From Erythroxylum novogranatense (lineage: Eukaryota > Streptophyta > Magnoliopsida > Malpighiales > Erythroxylaceae), in the NCBI GenBank assembly GCA_029891385.1, contig CM057226.1, positions 13,509,225-13,573,224 of the forward strand: DNA of 64,000 nucleotides. The letters run 5' to 3'. Within the stretch, counting starts at the first letter, position 1. Each line of letters starts with the position of its first letter. Below the pieces are notes generated by a model. That model did not search any database and was not told the DNA's origin. It saw nothing but the letters and a program-made list of their open reading frames with translations. Position numbers and translations under genes: made by a program. Positions 11,438 to 24,317 of the stretch are shown piece after piece.

Positions 11438-12626
11438 CCGTCAGTAAAAAGGTAAGAATTATTGGCGGAATATTTTTTTTGAATTTATCTACAGAAATTT
11501 TCGTCGGTAAATTCTTTTTAAATTTAAACTCTACTGTTGCAAATTACCGACGAAAAATTCATGTCTATCGGCAAATTTGATGGAAAATTTTTCATTTAGC
11601 GACGGTGCTAATATCCGTCGCTAAATATGGAGGAAAATTAACTCGACAAATTTTGCGATAGACTTTAACGACTGTATAAGATTATCGTCGGTAAAGGATT
11701 TAGCGATGGTATAAGATATTCGTCAGTAAAAAAGTGAGAATTATTGGCGGAATAAATTTTTTTTGAATTTACCTACAGAAATTTCCGTCGGTAAATTCTT
11801 TTTAAATTTAAACTCACCCGACATTTCCCTCCCCCCCTCCCCACCTGCGTCTTCTTCTTCTTCCTTCTTCCCGTGTCTCCTTTTCGGTTTTCTTCTCTCC
11901 GGTTTCTCTGTTGTGGACTCCTTTTCTGTTCGTCGGCGTTGTCTTCTCCGACCATTGTCATCATGTCCTTCAGTGGAGATATTTTTGCAACTATTGTCAT
12001 GTGTTTTTTCGTATAATATAAAGGCAACTTTGTCTTTATTAAGCTCAAGTGAGTATTTAAACCTACTTTAATTTTACAAACAAAATTCTACATCTATTGA
12101 TCCTCAATAATGTTATCATATTAGCATAAAATTCATCTTCTTTCTGTGAATGCTTAAAGAAGCTAAACAATTCAGATCATTGTTTCTAGCTCCAATCAAA
12201 ATTACTGGTAGTAGAACAAAGAAGTTGTTGTTAAGCTTTCTACACAAGTCACAGCCTGTAAGAATCTTCATTCCAGAGCATTTGAATAGGTAACGCCATG
12301 TTGGTATGCAGAAGCAGAGCAGACCGCCTATATTTAATGTAGGGGTTTTTTAAAAAAAAAATTAAAATTACTTACCGACAAAAAATACAATTACATCGGT
12401 AAAATCTATTATATTTGTTAACAGAATACTAAAAACCGTCCGTAAAATGTAAGATATTTATAGACAGAACAAAGAGTAATCGTCAGTAAAATTACCTACG
12501 GAAATTGGATTTCCGTCAGCAATCATTTTTTCGACACCTTTTATCTGTTGAAATATTCCGTCACAAATTTTTATTACCGACAAAATCTAAACATTTTTTG
12601 TTAGCAATTTCTGTCGCTAAATGACA
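11438..12626. repeat. CACTA right part: subterminal repeats and an internal duplicated segment
   Basis: The stretch from CCGTCAGTAAAAA at 11438 recurs at about 11722 (TTCGTCAGTAAAAAAGTG), each followed by GAATTATTGGCGGAAT, so the CACTA body holds an imperfect direct duplication of about 285 bp. Positions 11816-12350 are different: pyrimidine-rich and then unique, possibly captured host sequence, though no protein match is recognisable. Positions 12360-12626 return to dense CCGTC/GACGG subterminal repeats. Confidence 0.6.
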
Positions 12627-12640
12627 TTTTTCTTATAGTG
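12627..12640 (-). repeat. CACTA right terminal inverted repeat
   Basis: TTTTTCTTATAGTG, directly followed by the TSD GAT (12641-12643). It differs from the left repeat by one base within the first dozen. Confidence 0.9.
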
Positions 12641-12643
12641 GAT

Positions 12644-14900
12644 ATTAGTACAAACATTGAAGATTCTTTGTTTTGAAAGAGTTGGGGACGACAGTACTCG
12701 CAACCTTCTCTTTATACTTAAAAAAAAAGACAATTTTTGTGAGTCAAACTTATGACTTTTCGTTCACAAATGATATTGACTTTTTTCCTCAAGCTTTTCT
12801 TGTTTACCAAGCTCAAAAAGAAAAAGGAGAGGATATTTCCCAAAAAATAAATTGAATTTTCAACTTTCTTTGCAATAAATTGCTAGGAAAGGAAGATAAT
12901 TTAAAATAAAAAATATTTATTTAGCAAAAATCAAAAGAAAAAATTGCTGAGTTCCCATTACTTTTTAACCTTTAATTATGTCTTATAAGACTGAAATGAC
13001 AAAAATTAAAAAAAAAAGTAAGGATAAGACATTTTGGAATTATTAAGCTAAGTTACTTACAAAGTATCTCCCATCTAATCTTCCTTTTCCCGCAACTTAT
13101 ATTGCTCCCAATGACGAGGGAAATTAGCATAATAACCCCTTTTGCCTTTGATGTATTTATTGTTAACTCTCGTTGTTGGTTTTGGACTTTTAGGCATAGG
13201 GCACATTACGTATGGAATAAACCTATAAGATACTGTTTTGTCATAACCCTATACGTAAGGGGAAATGATGAGGTACCTGATCATGCATTTTAAAGAATAT
13301 ATTCACTTGTATCTTTCCTTGTATGCATACATTCTAAGTTTAAGATTAAAGAACATGGTAGACTTCTAAAATGATTAAATTACATAGGAAAAAAAGGCCT
13401 ACGAAGTGAAGCTTTGAAAGTTGAAACAATATTCCGTGATGCGATATTGCATCATGCGTGCACGTTCCTCCACTTTAAGATGCTCACTATTATATATAAG
13501 TCAATGATAAATACAATATATACTTAAAAAATAAGGTATAATATTGAACTTTTTCAGATCCAACATGTCGGAAAGATTTATACCGGAATAAATCATACCT
13601 AATGGCTAATAGTTGACCTCTTTAGGTAGAATGTTTCTTAGTACAAATCTTGAAAAATGTTGGTAAAAAGTAAAACCTTTAATCTGCCTCTTCCTCCTCC
13701 AATTTTTATTTTTCACTCCAAGTTTACTAAAATTTCTGGTTTCAATGTTGGTTTATCATATGTTTCCTAACTTCAAACGTTTGATTTTGAGTGGCTTGCA
13801 CATACACATTGATTTTGATTTCTTTTTCCTTCATTTCTAAACATAAGTAGTTTATGCGGACTAATGACTTTTCACTGTATCAATTCATATACAGATAGGT
13901 TTTTTTCCTACAAATTCATGTACGGATAGCTCAACAAGCTCTTCCATACTTTAACCTTATAAATGTTCATCGCATGTTGTATACTTATACAACAACATCG
14001 TCAACAATATTTAGTAAAAATTCTATTGACATGCTAGATTTAGAAAAGTCCAGTAGTATGAACCTTACTTTTATCTAGTACAAAGGTTATTTCCAATAAT
14101 AATCTGTATACTTATATATTAACTTAATAGCTATTACGATTATAATTCTTCCCTGACACTTTTCTTCTAAAAAGCCTCAATTCTTGTTTGATAAAAGTAT
14201 TTTAAATTTTATGCATAATTTATTGAGAAAATTTAATGTTCACAAATTATCAACAATTAGTTACTAATTTGTGTTGTATATTAACATAAATTAATAAAAA
14301 GCTTTTGAATGTAAGTTGGTTGCAATAAAATAATTTTGTGTTATTTTCATTACATGGGTCATATTAAATAATGAATTAATGTATAATTTAATAAGTAGCA
14401 TTAATGAATTTAAGTGAACACCTTGTACCAAAATTTCAATTTGAGTGTTGAATATTTTTTGGTAAATCAGTAACTTTTATATAAATAGAAAATGTTACGT
14501 ATACAACTAGAGATTTTCTGAAGGAAATCTCTTATCAACCAAAAGACATAAGGTAGTGCAAATATTAATAAACATAAATCAATATAAACAGCACTACGAC
14601 CAACACTTCTTTCCTATTTCCTACCTTGACACCTTAAAAATGTAGCCCTTCTCTCCAGTATCCTAAAACCAATCATAAGCATTTCAGTAACACAACATTT
14701 CAATACTCATATACAAAACCCAAGCAACAAACCGCAGTCAGATTTGGTAAAAGAAGATTGAATGTTCAATATAAAACTGTCAAGGTTGCCTTCATCGTAT
14801 ATCCCATTCCCGAAAGAGCTTCCATAGGAAATGATTCTCTAAGTATTAAGCTTCTGATCAAAGTAGAGCTGTACACCTGCGACACCAAAACTATTTCCTG
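12644..14900. other. AT-rich intergenic DNA without recognisable genes
   Basis: Short open frames here (12673-12855 and 13102-13293) carry no recognisable domain. No TIR, LTR or RNA gene was seen. Confidence 0.45.
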
Positions 14901-15158
14901 TCAAAGCTCCATGCTTCTTGAAATGCAGTAGAATTGCCTGCTGTTTCCATCATCTCTTTTTCCCATTTGAGGAGTATATGTGCTGTAATGTGTTGATACC
15001 ATATCTGAAATAGAGAATCTACAAAATAGTGTTAGTGTATAATTTTTACCTCTAATTAACTTACCAATGTTTTTAGACTGAGATGCTCCAGAACTTAGAA
15101 GATTACTCTGGAGAGTAAGCTCTCCACATCCATGGCTGTATCTTTGAAGGTTCTTGAG
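14901..15158 (-). CDS. Two-exon C-terminal coding fragment, unidentified
   Basis: On the - strand an open segment (about 15158-15065) reads LKNLQRYSHGCGELTLQ and onward, and ends at the strong donor GTAAGT. A 60-bp intron ends in TTTCAG. A second open segment (15004-14901) reads DMVSTHYSTYTPQMGKRDDG and onward, ending SRSMEL at TGA (14903-14901). The splice joins in frame: one base from the first exon plus two from the second. I do not recognise the protein. The upstream part is missing, and a LINE breakpoint lies only ~120 bp away, so this is probably the tail of a gene truncated by rearrangement. The 60-bp intron is short for a plant, which lowers confidence. Confidence 0.3.
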   Translation of the reverse strand, partial: LKNLQRYSHGCGELTLQSNLLSSGASQSKNIGKLIRGKNYTLTLFCRFSISDMVSTHYSTYTPQMGKRDDGNSRQFYCISRSMEL

Positions 15159-15269
15159 TTTCTTTCAGTTCACATGTTGTAAACAGTAGTGGATAGTAGA
15201 ATAGTAAAAACGTTATTGTGTGAGGTTGTATGGTTAAACCAATTGAGGATGGATTGATGTGAGAATTAA

Positions 15270-17150
15270 CAAATGGATTGAGCTGAACCTATATTAGCAT
15301 GACAAAACAACAGTAAGTCGTCAGCAAACAAAAGATGAGAGAGTTTAAGGGTCCAGTGGTATTTGAAAGAAGGACTTCTGACTATACAATCATTGAAGCT
15401 CCTAGAAAATACTTCCACACAGATAATAAAAAGGAAAGGAGATAAAGGATCTTGTTTTAGTCCCGACTTTCTTCTAAAAAATTTGGATAGTGAACCATTG
15501 ATCAGAATAGACTAAGAAGGGGAGGAAACGCACTCTTAGATCTAAGTAATGAACTCTGGAGGTAGGTCTATAGCTTCTAAAGTATTAATGAGAAAATCTC
15601 ATTGGATAGAATCATAAGCTTTTTGGAGGTCAATTTTAAAAACACATCTCTTCTAATTATTAGAAAGGTGATAATTCTTGAAAATTTCTTGAACCAACAA
15701 GATGTTATCTCCAATTCTAATATTCTTAATGAACACACTTTGGTTAGGACTTACGATGAGAGGAAGAATTTCTCTAATCCTATTTGCAATGATTTTTGGT
15801 ATCACCTTGTAAAGCATGTTGCAACAGGAAATAGACCTATAATCTAACACTGTGGAAGGGTTGGTTTTTTTTGGAATTAGTGTAGTAAAGGTCGAATTAA
15901 GCTTTTTGAGAAGATTTTCATGTTGAAAAAAATCTTGGATGGCTCTAGTGATTTCCTCCCCAATAATATGTTAGGTTTGTTTAAAGAAAAACCCATTAAA
16001 TCCATCCGGGCTAGGAGCCTTATTTGGATTGAAGGAATTGAAAATCTCTCTAATCTCTAGAGCTGAAACTTCAGCTATAAGAGAGTTATAAAGATTTTCA
16101 AGTAAGGAATGAGCGAAAAGATTATCCACAAAGTCCTTAAAAGATTGAAGAGAATTTTTACTTCTAATAGAACCTAGAAAGAATTCAAAAAACTGATCTT
16201 GTAACTCTTCATGACCTACAATCCTTCTCCCATTACCCACTTCTATAGAATGGATGTTGTTTCTATTTCTATTAGCAACGAGTGAGTTATGAAAAAATGT
16301 GGTGTTTTGATCCCTTTCCTTTAACCATTTAATCCTGGAAGCCTGTTTAAAGAAAGACTCTTGATTTTCTAAAGCTCTAATTAATTCATTAATGGCCTCC
16401 GATTCCTTAGCAAGCAACATAGTAGATTTAGGCAAAAGTCTCAAATGATCCTGAATGTTATTAAGATTTACTTGACAATTATTAACTCTAACATTTACAT
16501 CTCCAATCTGGCCAAAATTAAGAGCTTTGAGAACTTTTTTGACTAGCTTGAGTTTAGACACTAGACAAAATATAGAAGAACCCTGAATTTAAGAGGACCA
16601 AGCTTCCTCAACTGATTGGAGAAAATTGGGTTGAAAGGAAAGAAAATTAGAGAACCTAAATGGAGAAGTTCTTTTCTGAATGGATGATAAAAATCTAACT
16701 TCTACTGGAGAATGATATGAAATGTTCGAGTAATGTATAACACTATATGATTTAGGGAAACTAGAGCTCCATGTTGAATTAATGAGAGTTCTATCTAACT
16801 TCCTAGCAATATAGAAATTTATATTTTGTTTGTTGTTCAAAGTAAAACATGAACCATTGAAATTAAGATCATACAATGTATTTCTTTCGACACATTGACT
16901 AAAGTCACTCATTCCCTTTAGGACTTAGGGACTTATAAGATCCGTCTCATGCAGAAATAAAATAGAATTGAAGTCACTCGTAATAATCCAAGGCAATTTT
17001 TCTATCGAAGGGTTAAGATTTGACAGATTTGTCCAAAGGTTCTTCCTATAATTTAGGTTGTTAGTACCATAGACACAAGTCATTGGGAATATTACCACTC
17101 GTATTTTCCACAAATTGGTTCTTTGCGTAACTATACTAACTAGCACTTCA
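15270..17150 (-). mobile_element. LINE (L1-type) ORF2 fragment: endonuclease and reverse transcriptase, truncated
   Basis: Reading the - strand downward, endonuclease pieces come first (LPWIITSDFNSILF, then IARKLDRTLINSTW). The linker follows (KWLKERDQNTTFFHNSL), then FNPNKAPSPDGFNGFFF. The RT core comes next: LDYRSISCCNMLYKVIPKII, a DLQKAYDS block, and the catalytic LLFADDLLLFCHAN near 15315-15360. Only a handful of stops and frameshifts interrupt it, so it is moderately young. Both ends are missing: the start of the endonuclease and everything after the FADD motif. Loss of the 3' side is unusual for a LINE, which normally truncates at its 5' end, and points to a later deletion or rearrangement at about 15270-15290. 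Confidence 0.85.
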
Positions 17151-20100
17151 ATGGTACGAACTTTTGGAATTTGATCTTTTTTCTATTCAACATCAAACCT
17201 AAGTAGTGCCCAACAACACGTGTGTGGAAAATGGCTCCGGTCCCTATTTTGTGATCTTTCTCGCGTATACGTACATAATTTGGCACTCTCTCCAACTCAC
17301 CTTCTTTACCTTTCACTTTCAAATGAACTTTATAAGTTTAAAATAGTTTAATTTTGTTTTAATTGTTAGAAAAAGTTATAAATATTAACCTTTCTTTTAG
17401 TTTGTAAACCAACTAAACTTTGAACCGTAAAAAAGAAGTCAGTCTTGTTGCTTTCACGTAAAACTACATGTGTTAAGTTCCAACTAGAATGTATAGGTAT
17501 GTTATTGTTGGACGTTGACATGGCTACCACTAGAATGATGACAGAGCTCGTAGATGAAACAATTCCACAGGAAGTCGATGAAAGAAAGGTGTAATCTTAT
17601 CCTGATAGGAAGGAAAAGAAGAGAGCGGTGAATTAGGTGGTTTGTATGATAGATCCCATTCTCTTTCGGCATCACTACCCACTTCAAAAGTTTGGTGCTC
17701 TCCTTTTCGCTATTTCCTAGAAGTTGTTCACTTATTGATCATAAGTTTACAATTTTAACTCAAACAGATAGCTTTTTTTGTTGTTGTAAAAATACAAAAA
17801 AAGATTGCGTGTATTATAATTTTTTAAAAGTGTATGTTTGAATGAACTTTTGGAAGATTAATAAATACTTTTTCATCACAAAAGTTTTTTTAAAATGAAG
17901 ATTTGACTGAAAATAGAAAATTACTTCTTTTATAAATATTACAGTCAAAATATAGCTTTTAATAAATTAAAATTTAAAGGTTCTAAAAAAGCCTATAAAA
18001 TAACTTTTTAGATAGATTTAAATATCAATTAATGAACTTATTTTGTAGTCCCTTTTATTTTATATTTTACACATAATTCTTATAATAATCACAAATTTAT
18101 CTTTAAGTTTTTCTAGTAAACTCATCTTCTCTAATTTCTTGCGTAGTTGTTTTATTATGTATTTAACTATTTACTCAACTTAAATATTTATTTTAGAATT
18201 TATATAATATTATTTGATTTTATATATTTTAATATTTATTTTGATATTAGTTTTACTTATGTTATAATCCATATAAAAGATTTGGTTAGATATATTTTCA
18301 TTTATGTTTTATATGATTTAAAATTATATAATAATTAATATATTGTGCTTTACATATTATTTAATATATTTTAAATAATATTTATATACATAAATATTTT
18401 TATTACAAAATAAAATATACTTACTTTTTATTTTTATGTTATCAAATAATCTACTATATAAAACTCTTTCAGAAAAATTCTTTTTAAATGACAGCCAAAT
18501 AATTAATTAATTTCTTAAAATTTCTTCTAAAAAACATCTACACAAATAAATCCAATTATACAGGCTAAATCTTCGAAAAGTAGGAACCTTATTCACGTTA
18601 ATTTTTACCTTTTAATAAATGATATTCGCCTAATAATTACTAGTGAGAAAACATAAAGATTGGTTGCATGAATGAATGAGTGACACTTAAGATTGGTTGG
18701 ATGAGTTCATTAAAAATTTAAATGTTTAAAACCATGAATTTGAGTGAAATAAGTTTTTTAAACAATCTTTTAAGTAATTTATTCCATACATTTAATTTAT
18801 AAATTATTATATAACTAAAATTATTTATATTTATTTTAATTTACTAATTTAATACAACAATAATTCACTCTTAATCAAAATTTGCATAAGTTAAAATTAA
18901 TTCCTGAGAGTTTATTTTATGGTTCTCCTTTTCCAACATGGACATGGTAAATCAAACATTCATCAATAACAACAGCACTCGTTCTGGGTAAATCAAACAT
19001 TTAACTAAACAACAAAAAGAGGATTAGCAACTAAAAGGGAAGATTCAACTTGGAAAGCAAACTGGGAAAAAAAGTTAAAGGGACTGCCTTTGCAATTCTT
19101 TTAAGAAGAACAAAGCCATTATTTTATCATAACAACAGAAATCGTGGCAGTGGTCCATGGATGCTTTGACTCAAGATGTAGAATATTCATAGTAATAGCC
19201 TAAATAGTTACGTAAAGCACATGGGAAAAACTGTGAAAAAAATAGTTTGATCTTGACTGAGTTGGATTTGTGGTGACCGATAGGTGAACGGTCCACATCG
19301 ATCTGATGAATAAACAGAATAAAAATATTTTGAACCGACAAAATGTATTATGAAATGTTATAACAAAGATGTTTATGACCAAGTAAGTCATCTTTTACTA
19401 CGAAGAAAGCTAAAGAATAATGAATGACAGAGAGAGACTTAGCCAATACTGGAGAGACAGTGATTTGATAATGACTTGAGAGGAAGACTCAACGAGGCTC
19501 CGTGAGACCAACACTAACTAAAGGTTGCAAAACTGAATAAATGGCATGGAAACAGGACGGAAAGCGACAGCCAAACTTTCTCTCTCAAACCCAACTTGAG
19601 ATGGCTGAACCGATTCAAGCAAACTGAACAAGAAAGACGTGTTGGAAAGTAAAAAGGTCGAAGCTTTCTCTGAAATTTGATTTGAATGAATGAAGCTTTT
19701 TAAAGGTTTTACTCAAAGATTGAAGCTTTCCTTGCTAATGTATTTATTTTCTTTGAAACTGCGAGGATTTTGGAAAACATGTGAGCATTAACAGACTGGG
19801 ATTCGTGTATTTCAGATTTGAAAAAAAAAAAGAGAGTAGAGATTCCCTAGGTGCCTTTTCAACATCCTTGCACCATGCAAAGCACACAACACAAGGGAAC
19901 AAACTACAAAGTAACAAAAACGTTTGTTGGTTTGCTTGTGCCATGTGTGTGTGTTGTGTAATGTCAACACCTACGCGCGAAGTACAGAGCGCATGGGAGA
20001 GGTTTCACATTTTTCCTAGGTGCTCTGTAGATGGACATTTATACCCATTTGTACATGTGATATTTATTTAGATCACCAACCATTATTGACCTCAGAAAAT

Positions 20101-20315
20101 GAAAATGATGGCACCGTACTGTCTAGGCCTTCTGCTTTTGGGCGGTTTGCTTCCAAGCTCTCTCTCTCTCTTAAGTCCATTGTTGTAGTTTCAAGTTTTT
20201 ACAAGCGAAAAGGAGTCAACAAAGATAATAAAGCAGAAAGTCCTGAACTTTGCTAATTTTTCATTCTCTTTCTTGATTTTATTTGGCGGGGAGAGACGGG
20301 AAAGAGAAACAAGAA
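17151..20315. other. Intergenic DNA and upstream region of the SEC14-like gene
   Basis: It is strongly AT-rich to about 18900 and then mixed. A CT-dinucleotide run at about 20157-20171 fits the pyrimidine tracts common in plant core promoters and leaders. No convincing gene, TIR or LTR was seen in the rest. Short open frames (17140-17322, 17502-17687, 19781-20256) show no domain. Confidence 0.45.
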
Positions 20316-23300
20316 ATGGGAATCGTTTCACAAGAAGCTGTGAACCAGTTCAAAGCATTAATGGATCAAGGTTTACTTCTACTCGTTGATCTCTACCTAA
20401 TTTTGGTATTTTTTCCCCAGAAGTTATTTATCTGCTCCATTGTTGCCCATATAATGATTGAACTTTTTGTTTCTGTTTGTCCTGCGGAAAAATATGTTGA
20501 TAGTTGAGGAGGCACTGAAGAAAACATATCAGGTTCTCATTTGACTCTCCCTGTGCTTGGTTCTGTTTCATCTGATCTAAGTTTCTCCGTGCCTGTTCGA
20601 ATAAAGTTGGTGAATTTTGTTACTTAAAGTTGAAGTTTGTGATGTTGATGCACAAATTGGCCGCTTGCCTAAATTTCCTTCATTGGATGTTAAAATTGTC
20701 ATGCATTTTCCTTTGATTACATTGTTATCAATACAGAGGCAGGGAAATGGGGTCACAGTCTTTATTTCTGGTCTGTGATTTATTAAGGGAACGTAAACAT
20801 AGGCATAATGTGAAGTGGGGAATTCGTGAGACTTGATCCGGAAGGGTGGTTATTGAGCTCTGTGATATTCTCAATTTGGAGTTGCAGTTTGTCTTTGCAT
20901 TATCGTGATTGGCGATACGGTCTAGATTGGCAGAAATTATCCTCTTAGCTTTAGTTAACTAATTTGATTAGTGCCAGTCTGAACTTTATGTACCGATCCA
21001 TCTGAAAGTAGGTCTCCAGCAACTTTTGATGGACGCCTGGTACCTGATAAGATTGTCTCTAGGGAATTTGTTGTTTGAGAATGAGTTCAAAAGCAGATCG
21101 CAAGGTGTTTCCTGAGGCAAAAGTGATCCAGAAAAGGCCAGACTTTTAACGAACCTCATAATTGTTCTAATTGATTGAAATTGTTGATTGGATTTTACAC
21201 TGGAGAACAAAATCTACATCTAATGCTGTGGTTCTCTTTCAGTATAGAAACTTTTTGTGGTGTCTCGGAGATGGTGCTAATGCTTGTGTTTGAAGTAGTC
21301 TCAAAGCCTTGTTCAAATTTCATAATGATAGCTATCAAGGCATTGTTTAAATTCCAAGACGGTGAAAAACTTTATTATAAATAGTTGGGTGTTGAAGTTG
21401 ATCTTAACTTGCTTTCACGAGGTCTAAATTCATCCCATTGAATTTTCACATTTAACTATTGTATGATTCATGTTTGAGCAATTGTAATCGAAATCACTTA
21501 ATTTTATATTTTTTTATTTTCTGATTTTGACTGACTGTACAAAAATGAGATTCATTTGTTCTTTGCCTGACAAAACATGATCTGACAGAAGTGTGACTGT
21601 TGATTTACTCTACTTTTTGTTTTTCTGGATATTTATGAATCTCCACAATAAACTGTTTTTAGGATTCTTGGACTATTTATTCATTGAACCGCTGTTTCTT
21701 TATTTCCAGAATGTCCATCAAGGATATCAAACTGAGACTTTGGTCCGTTTCTTAAAAGCTAGAGAATGGAATGTTGTCAAAGCCCACAAAATGGTTAGTG
21801 GAAACTCTTATGATTGGAATGCCTTTCAAGTTGAGAATTTAATCTACACTCTAATTGCATAAATTACTGGCAATCTCTTGACATAATGCATTTATTATTC
21901 AGTTAGTGGATTGTTTGAACTGGAGAGTACAAAATGAGATCGACAGAATACTAGAGGCAAGTTTTGCTAACCCTTGCTCCATATTCTTCTGTTACACTTA
22001 TGTCTCTGTCTTTTTTAATTTTTTTTTTCTCAGTTTGATTGGTACCTTTTGAGAAGTAAAATCTTTATATCCTATATTTGACAAACTAAACTTAGGACTG
22101 GGGTCCAATGCATCATCTCAAAGTCTGCATACATCCTTGAGCAGCAAGTGCTGGTAGTTTTGGTTGTGGTTTGTGAACTTTATTTCGTTGTTTCTTACAA
22201 ATTCACAGATTATTAGAATATGAACTACTGAAACTGGAAGGTGTAAATGATGTATTTTAATTTGAAAGCCTAGGTTCATTGTGGCGTGCTTTTATCTTCT
22301 TTGAATGAAGTTCATTCTGAATGATGTAAGATTCAATGTCCTTGATGTGATTGACTGATAGACTTCCGTATTTGTTTCTGGTATGAATGAATTAAAGTAG
22401 CAACAACAGAAAATCACTCGCTCTTTCTCTCACGGATACTTAATCTGTCTCTCTCTTTCTCTCCTCTCTTACGCAGAACATCAATGCATACAATGAGTTA
22501 ATGTCATTTATTTGAAGCAAATTACTTTTGGTGGCACATTATTCTCCTGTGGCTCTATTGCTGAAATGATCATGGAAGAAAGTGACTTCTTAAAGTCTAA
22601 TCTCCAGCACTTTCCTTTTTCAGAAACCAATTATTCCATCCGAGTTATACAGAGATGTGCGTGATTCACAGTTGATTGGAATGTCTGGTTACTCAAGAGA
22701 GGTATTTGCTCTATGCTAGTGTGGCAGATATATATCTTGTTTTGAATTTTTTTTTTGACTGGTAGTTTGTGACATTCTACATGCTGCGAGGTCTTGCCAT
22801 TGAAAACATTCAGATAATTCCTTTGTATCCAGTGGAATTTGTGTTGTTCTCAATCGACTTATATCTTTCTTTATAATCTTCAGGGGCATCCTGTGTTCGC
22901 CATTGGTGGTGGTTTAAGCACATTTGACAAAGCATCAGTAAGTATATGGCACATAGCTTGATAAAGCTGTACTGTTCCAAACTTACGATTTAACTTTGCG
23001 ACTTATGTGAGTTCTTTACTTTAACTGTTGTGTTGCTCAGTTTGCCACATTCTGAAGTGGTTTATCTTTTCTTTGATTGAAGGTCCACTATTATGTACAA
23101 TCACATATTCAAATAAATGAATACCGGGATCGTGTAATTTTGGTAAGCATTAGTTCTCAAGCTGTCAGTAGTCTTTTTCTTCAGGTGGTGTACTGATTAG
23201 CTTGCTACATTCCAGCCTACTGCATCAAAAAGGTATGAGCGACCCATAACGACCTGTGTGAAGGTTCTGGATATGACTGGCCTGAAGTTTTCAGCACTAA

Positions 23301-24317
23301 GCCAAATAAAGGTATTCCTCCTACCCATGGTTGAAGTTTGTGTGACAGCATATTTCGATGGCAGTATATCATACTAATTTGTAGTAAATATAGCATCAAA
23401 TCAATTGCTGGGAACTGTTGCCACCATATGCATATATTGTTGATTTTTTTTCTCATTGATTGCTTGTGTTTTGTGTGCAGCTGTTGACTATTATATCAAC
23501 TATTGATGATCTAAATTATCCTGAGAAGACAAATACTTATTACATTGTGAATGCGCCATATATATTTTCAGCTTGTTGGAAGGTAAGTCTCCATCCTTTC
23601 TTGAGCAACTGTCTTTTGAGCAACTGTCTTTCAGTTTACTACTTATGGTGTTCCATTTACTTAACTTCTCAAGCTACTATCTTGAGCTCATAATTAAATG
23701 ATTTTGATACCTTAAAAACACTATTGAGGACCATTTGGCCCGGGCACTATGTAAGATGAACATTCTTGTCAGGTTGTCAAGCCTTTACTGCAAGAGCGGA
23801 CAAGGAAAAAAGTGCAAGTACTGTCAGGCAATGGACGAGATGAGCTATTAAAGGTAAGCTTGTTTTTCCACAATGCTTAAAGCTGTTGAAGGTTGAGCAC
23901 TAGGTGCCTCTTTAACATAAATGGTTAAACAATCTTTGGGAAGTTGTTGAGACATTTTCTTTTCCGTCATTTACCATAGTTTGTCCCACTTAATCTTGTT
24001 GGACATATTTGATGTAGATTATGGATTTTGCATCGCTTCCGCATTTCTGTAAACAAGAAGGGTCTGGATCGTCTCGGCACTCGGGGAATGGTACTGAGAA
24101 TTGCTTTTCATTGGACCATCCATTCCATCAACAGCTTTACAACTACATCAAGCATCAGGCAGCGATCAATAAATCTGCTGCACCAATCAAACAGGGATCT
24201 TTCCATGTGGATCTTCCTGAGCCACATGCAGGAGGAACAGAAATTGCTAAAACTATAGAGTCCGAGTTACATAAGTTTGGGAATGACATTGGCAATGGAC
24301 TTTCGAGTATCCCTTGA
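20316..24317 (+). CDS. SEC14-like phosphatidylinositol/phosphatidylcholine transfer protein (SFH family), 11 exons
   Basis: Exons: 20316-20370, 20504-20532, 21710-21793, 21903-21956, 22624-22701, 22884-22937, 23083-23142, 23216-23311, 23481-23582, 23773-23853 and 24018-24317 (993 nt, 330 aa). Every junction keeps frame. The start MGIVSQEAVNQF fits the family; the upstream in-frame stretch has no ATG. The CRAL-TRIO N-terminal helices (VRFLKAREWNV) are followed by the SEC14 lipid-binding domain, with LYRDVRDSQLIGMSGY, GGGLSTFDKASVHYYVQSHI, VKVLDMTGLKFSALSQIK and NTYYIVNAPYIFSACWK. A charged tail ends NGLSSIP. Length and motif order match a single-domain Arabidopsis SEC14 protein that I recall as At1g55840. 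Such proteins exchange PI and PC between membranes and prime phosphoinositide synthesis. Nine introns are GT-AG; the fourth is GC-AG. Confidence 0.95.
21957..22623 (+). other. GC-AG intron of the SEC14-like gene
   Basis: The exon ends ...CTAGAG and the intron begins GCAAGT. No GT donor nearby keeps the frame. The acceptor is TTTTTCAG before AAACCAATT. The surrounding AG|GCAAGT is the strong consensus that usually accompanies GC donors. The join gives NEIDRILE followed by KPIIPSELYRD, as expected for the family. Confidence 0.85.

Larger units (their letters stand above)
6240..12640. mobile_element. Non-autonomous CACTA (En/Spm) DNA transposon carrying a nested retrotransposon array
   Basis: The left end reads CACTACAAGAAAATT (6240) and the right end reads TTTTTCTTATAGTG (to 12640), the inverse of CACTATAAGAAAAA. 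Both are canonical CACTA terminal inverted repeats. The flanking 3-bp TSD is GAT on both sides (6237-6239 and 12641-12643), as expected for this superfamily. Subterminal zones are full of short direct and inverted GACGG/CCGTC-type repeats. No transposase (TNPD/TNPA) reading frame is present, so mobility would need a helper element. Removing the nested array (6681-11432) and one GATAT copy leaves about 1.64 kb, a typical non-autonomous size. The orientation of the original element cannot be set. Confidence 0.9.

Noticed and set aside
11763..12071. 102-codon + strand frame in the CACTA right part
   Set aside because: Ser/Leu-rich translation of a pyrimidine tract. No transposase or host protein similarity is recognisable.
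14916..15004. Alternative frame in the second exon of the 14901-15158 fragment, reading FKKHGALTGNSFGVAGVQLY
   Set aside because: It looks protein-like, but the splice acceptor places the other frame in register with the first exon. Both readings remain unidentified.
20283..20507. Longer N-terminus for the SEC14-like protein (AGRDGKEKQE before MGIVSQ)
   Set aside because: There is no ATG upstream in frame (the frame opens with TTG), and the family starts at MGIVS.
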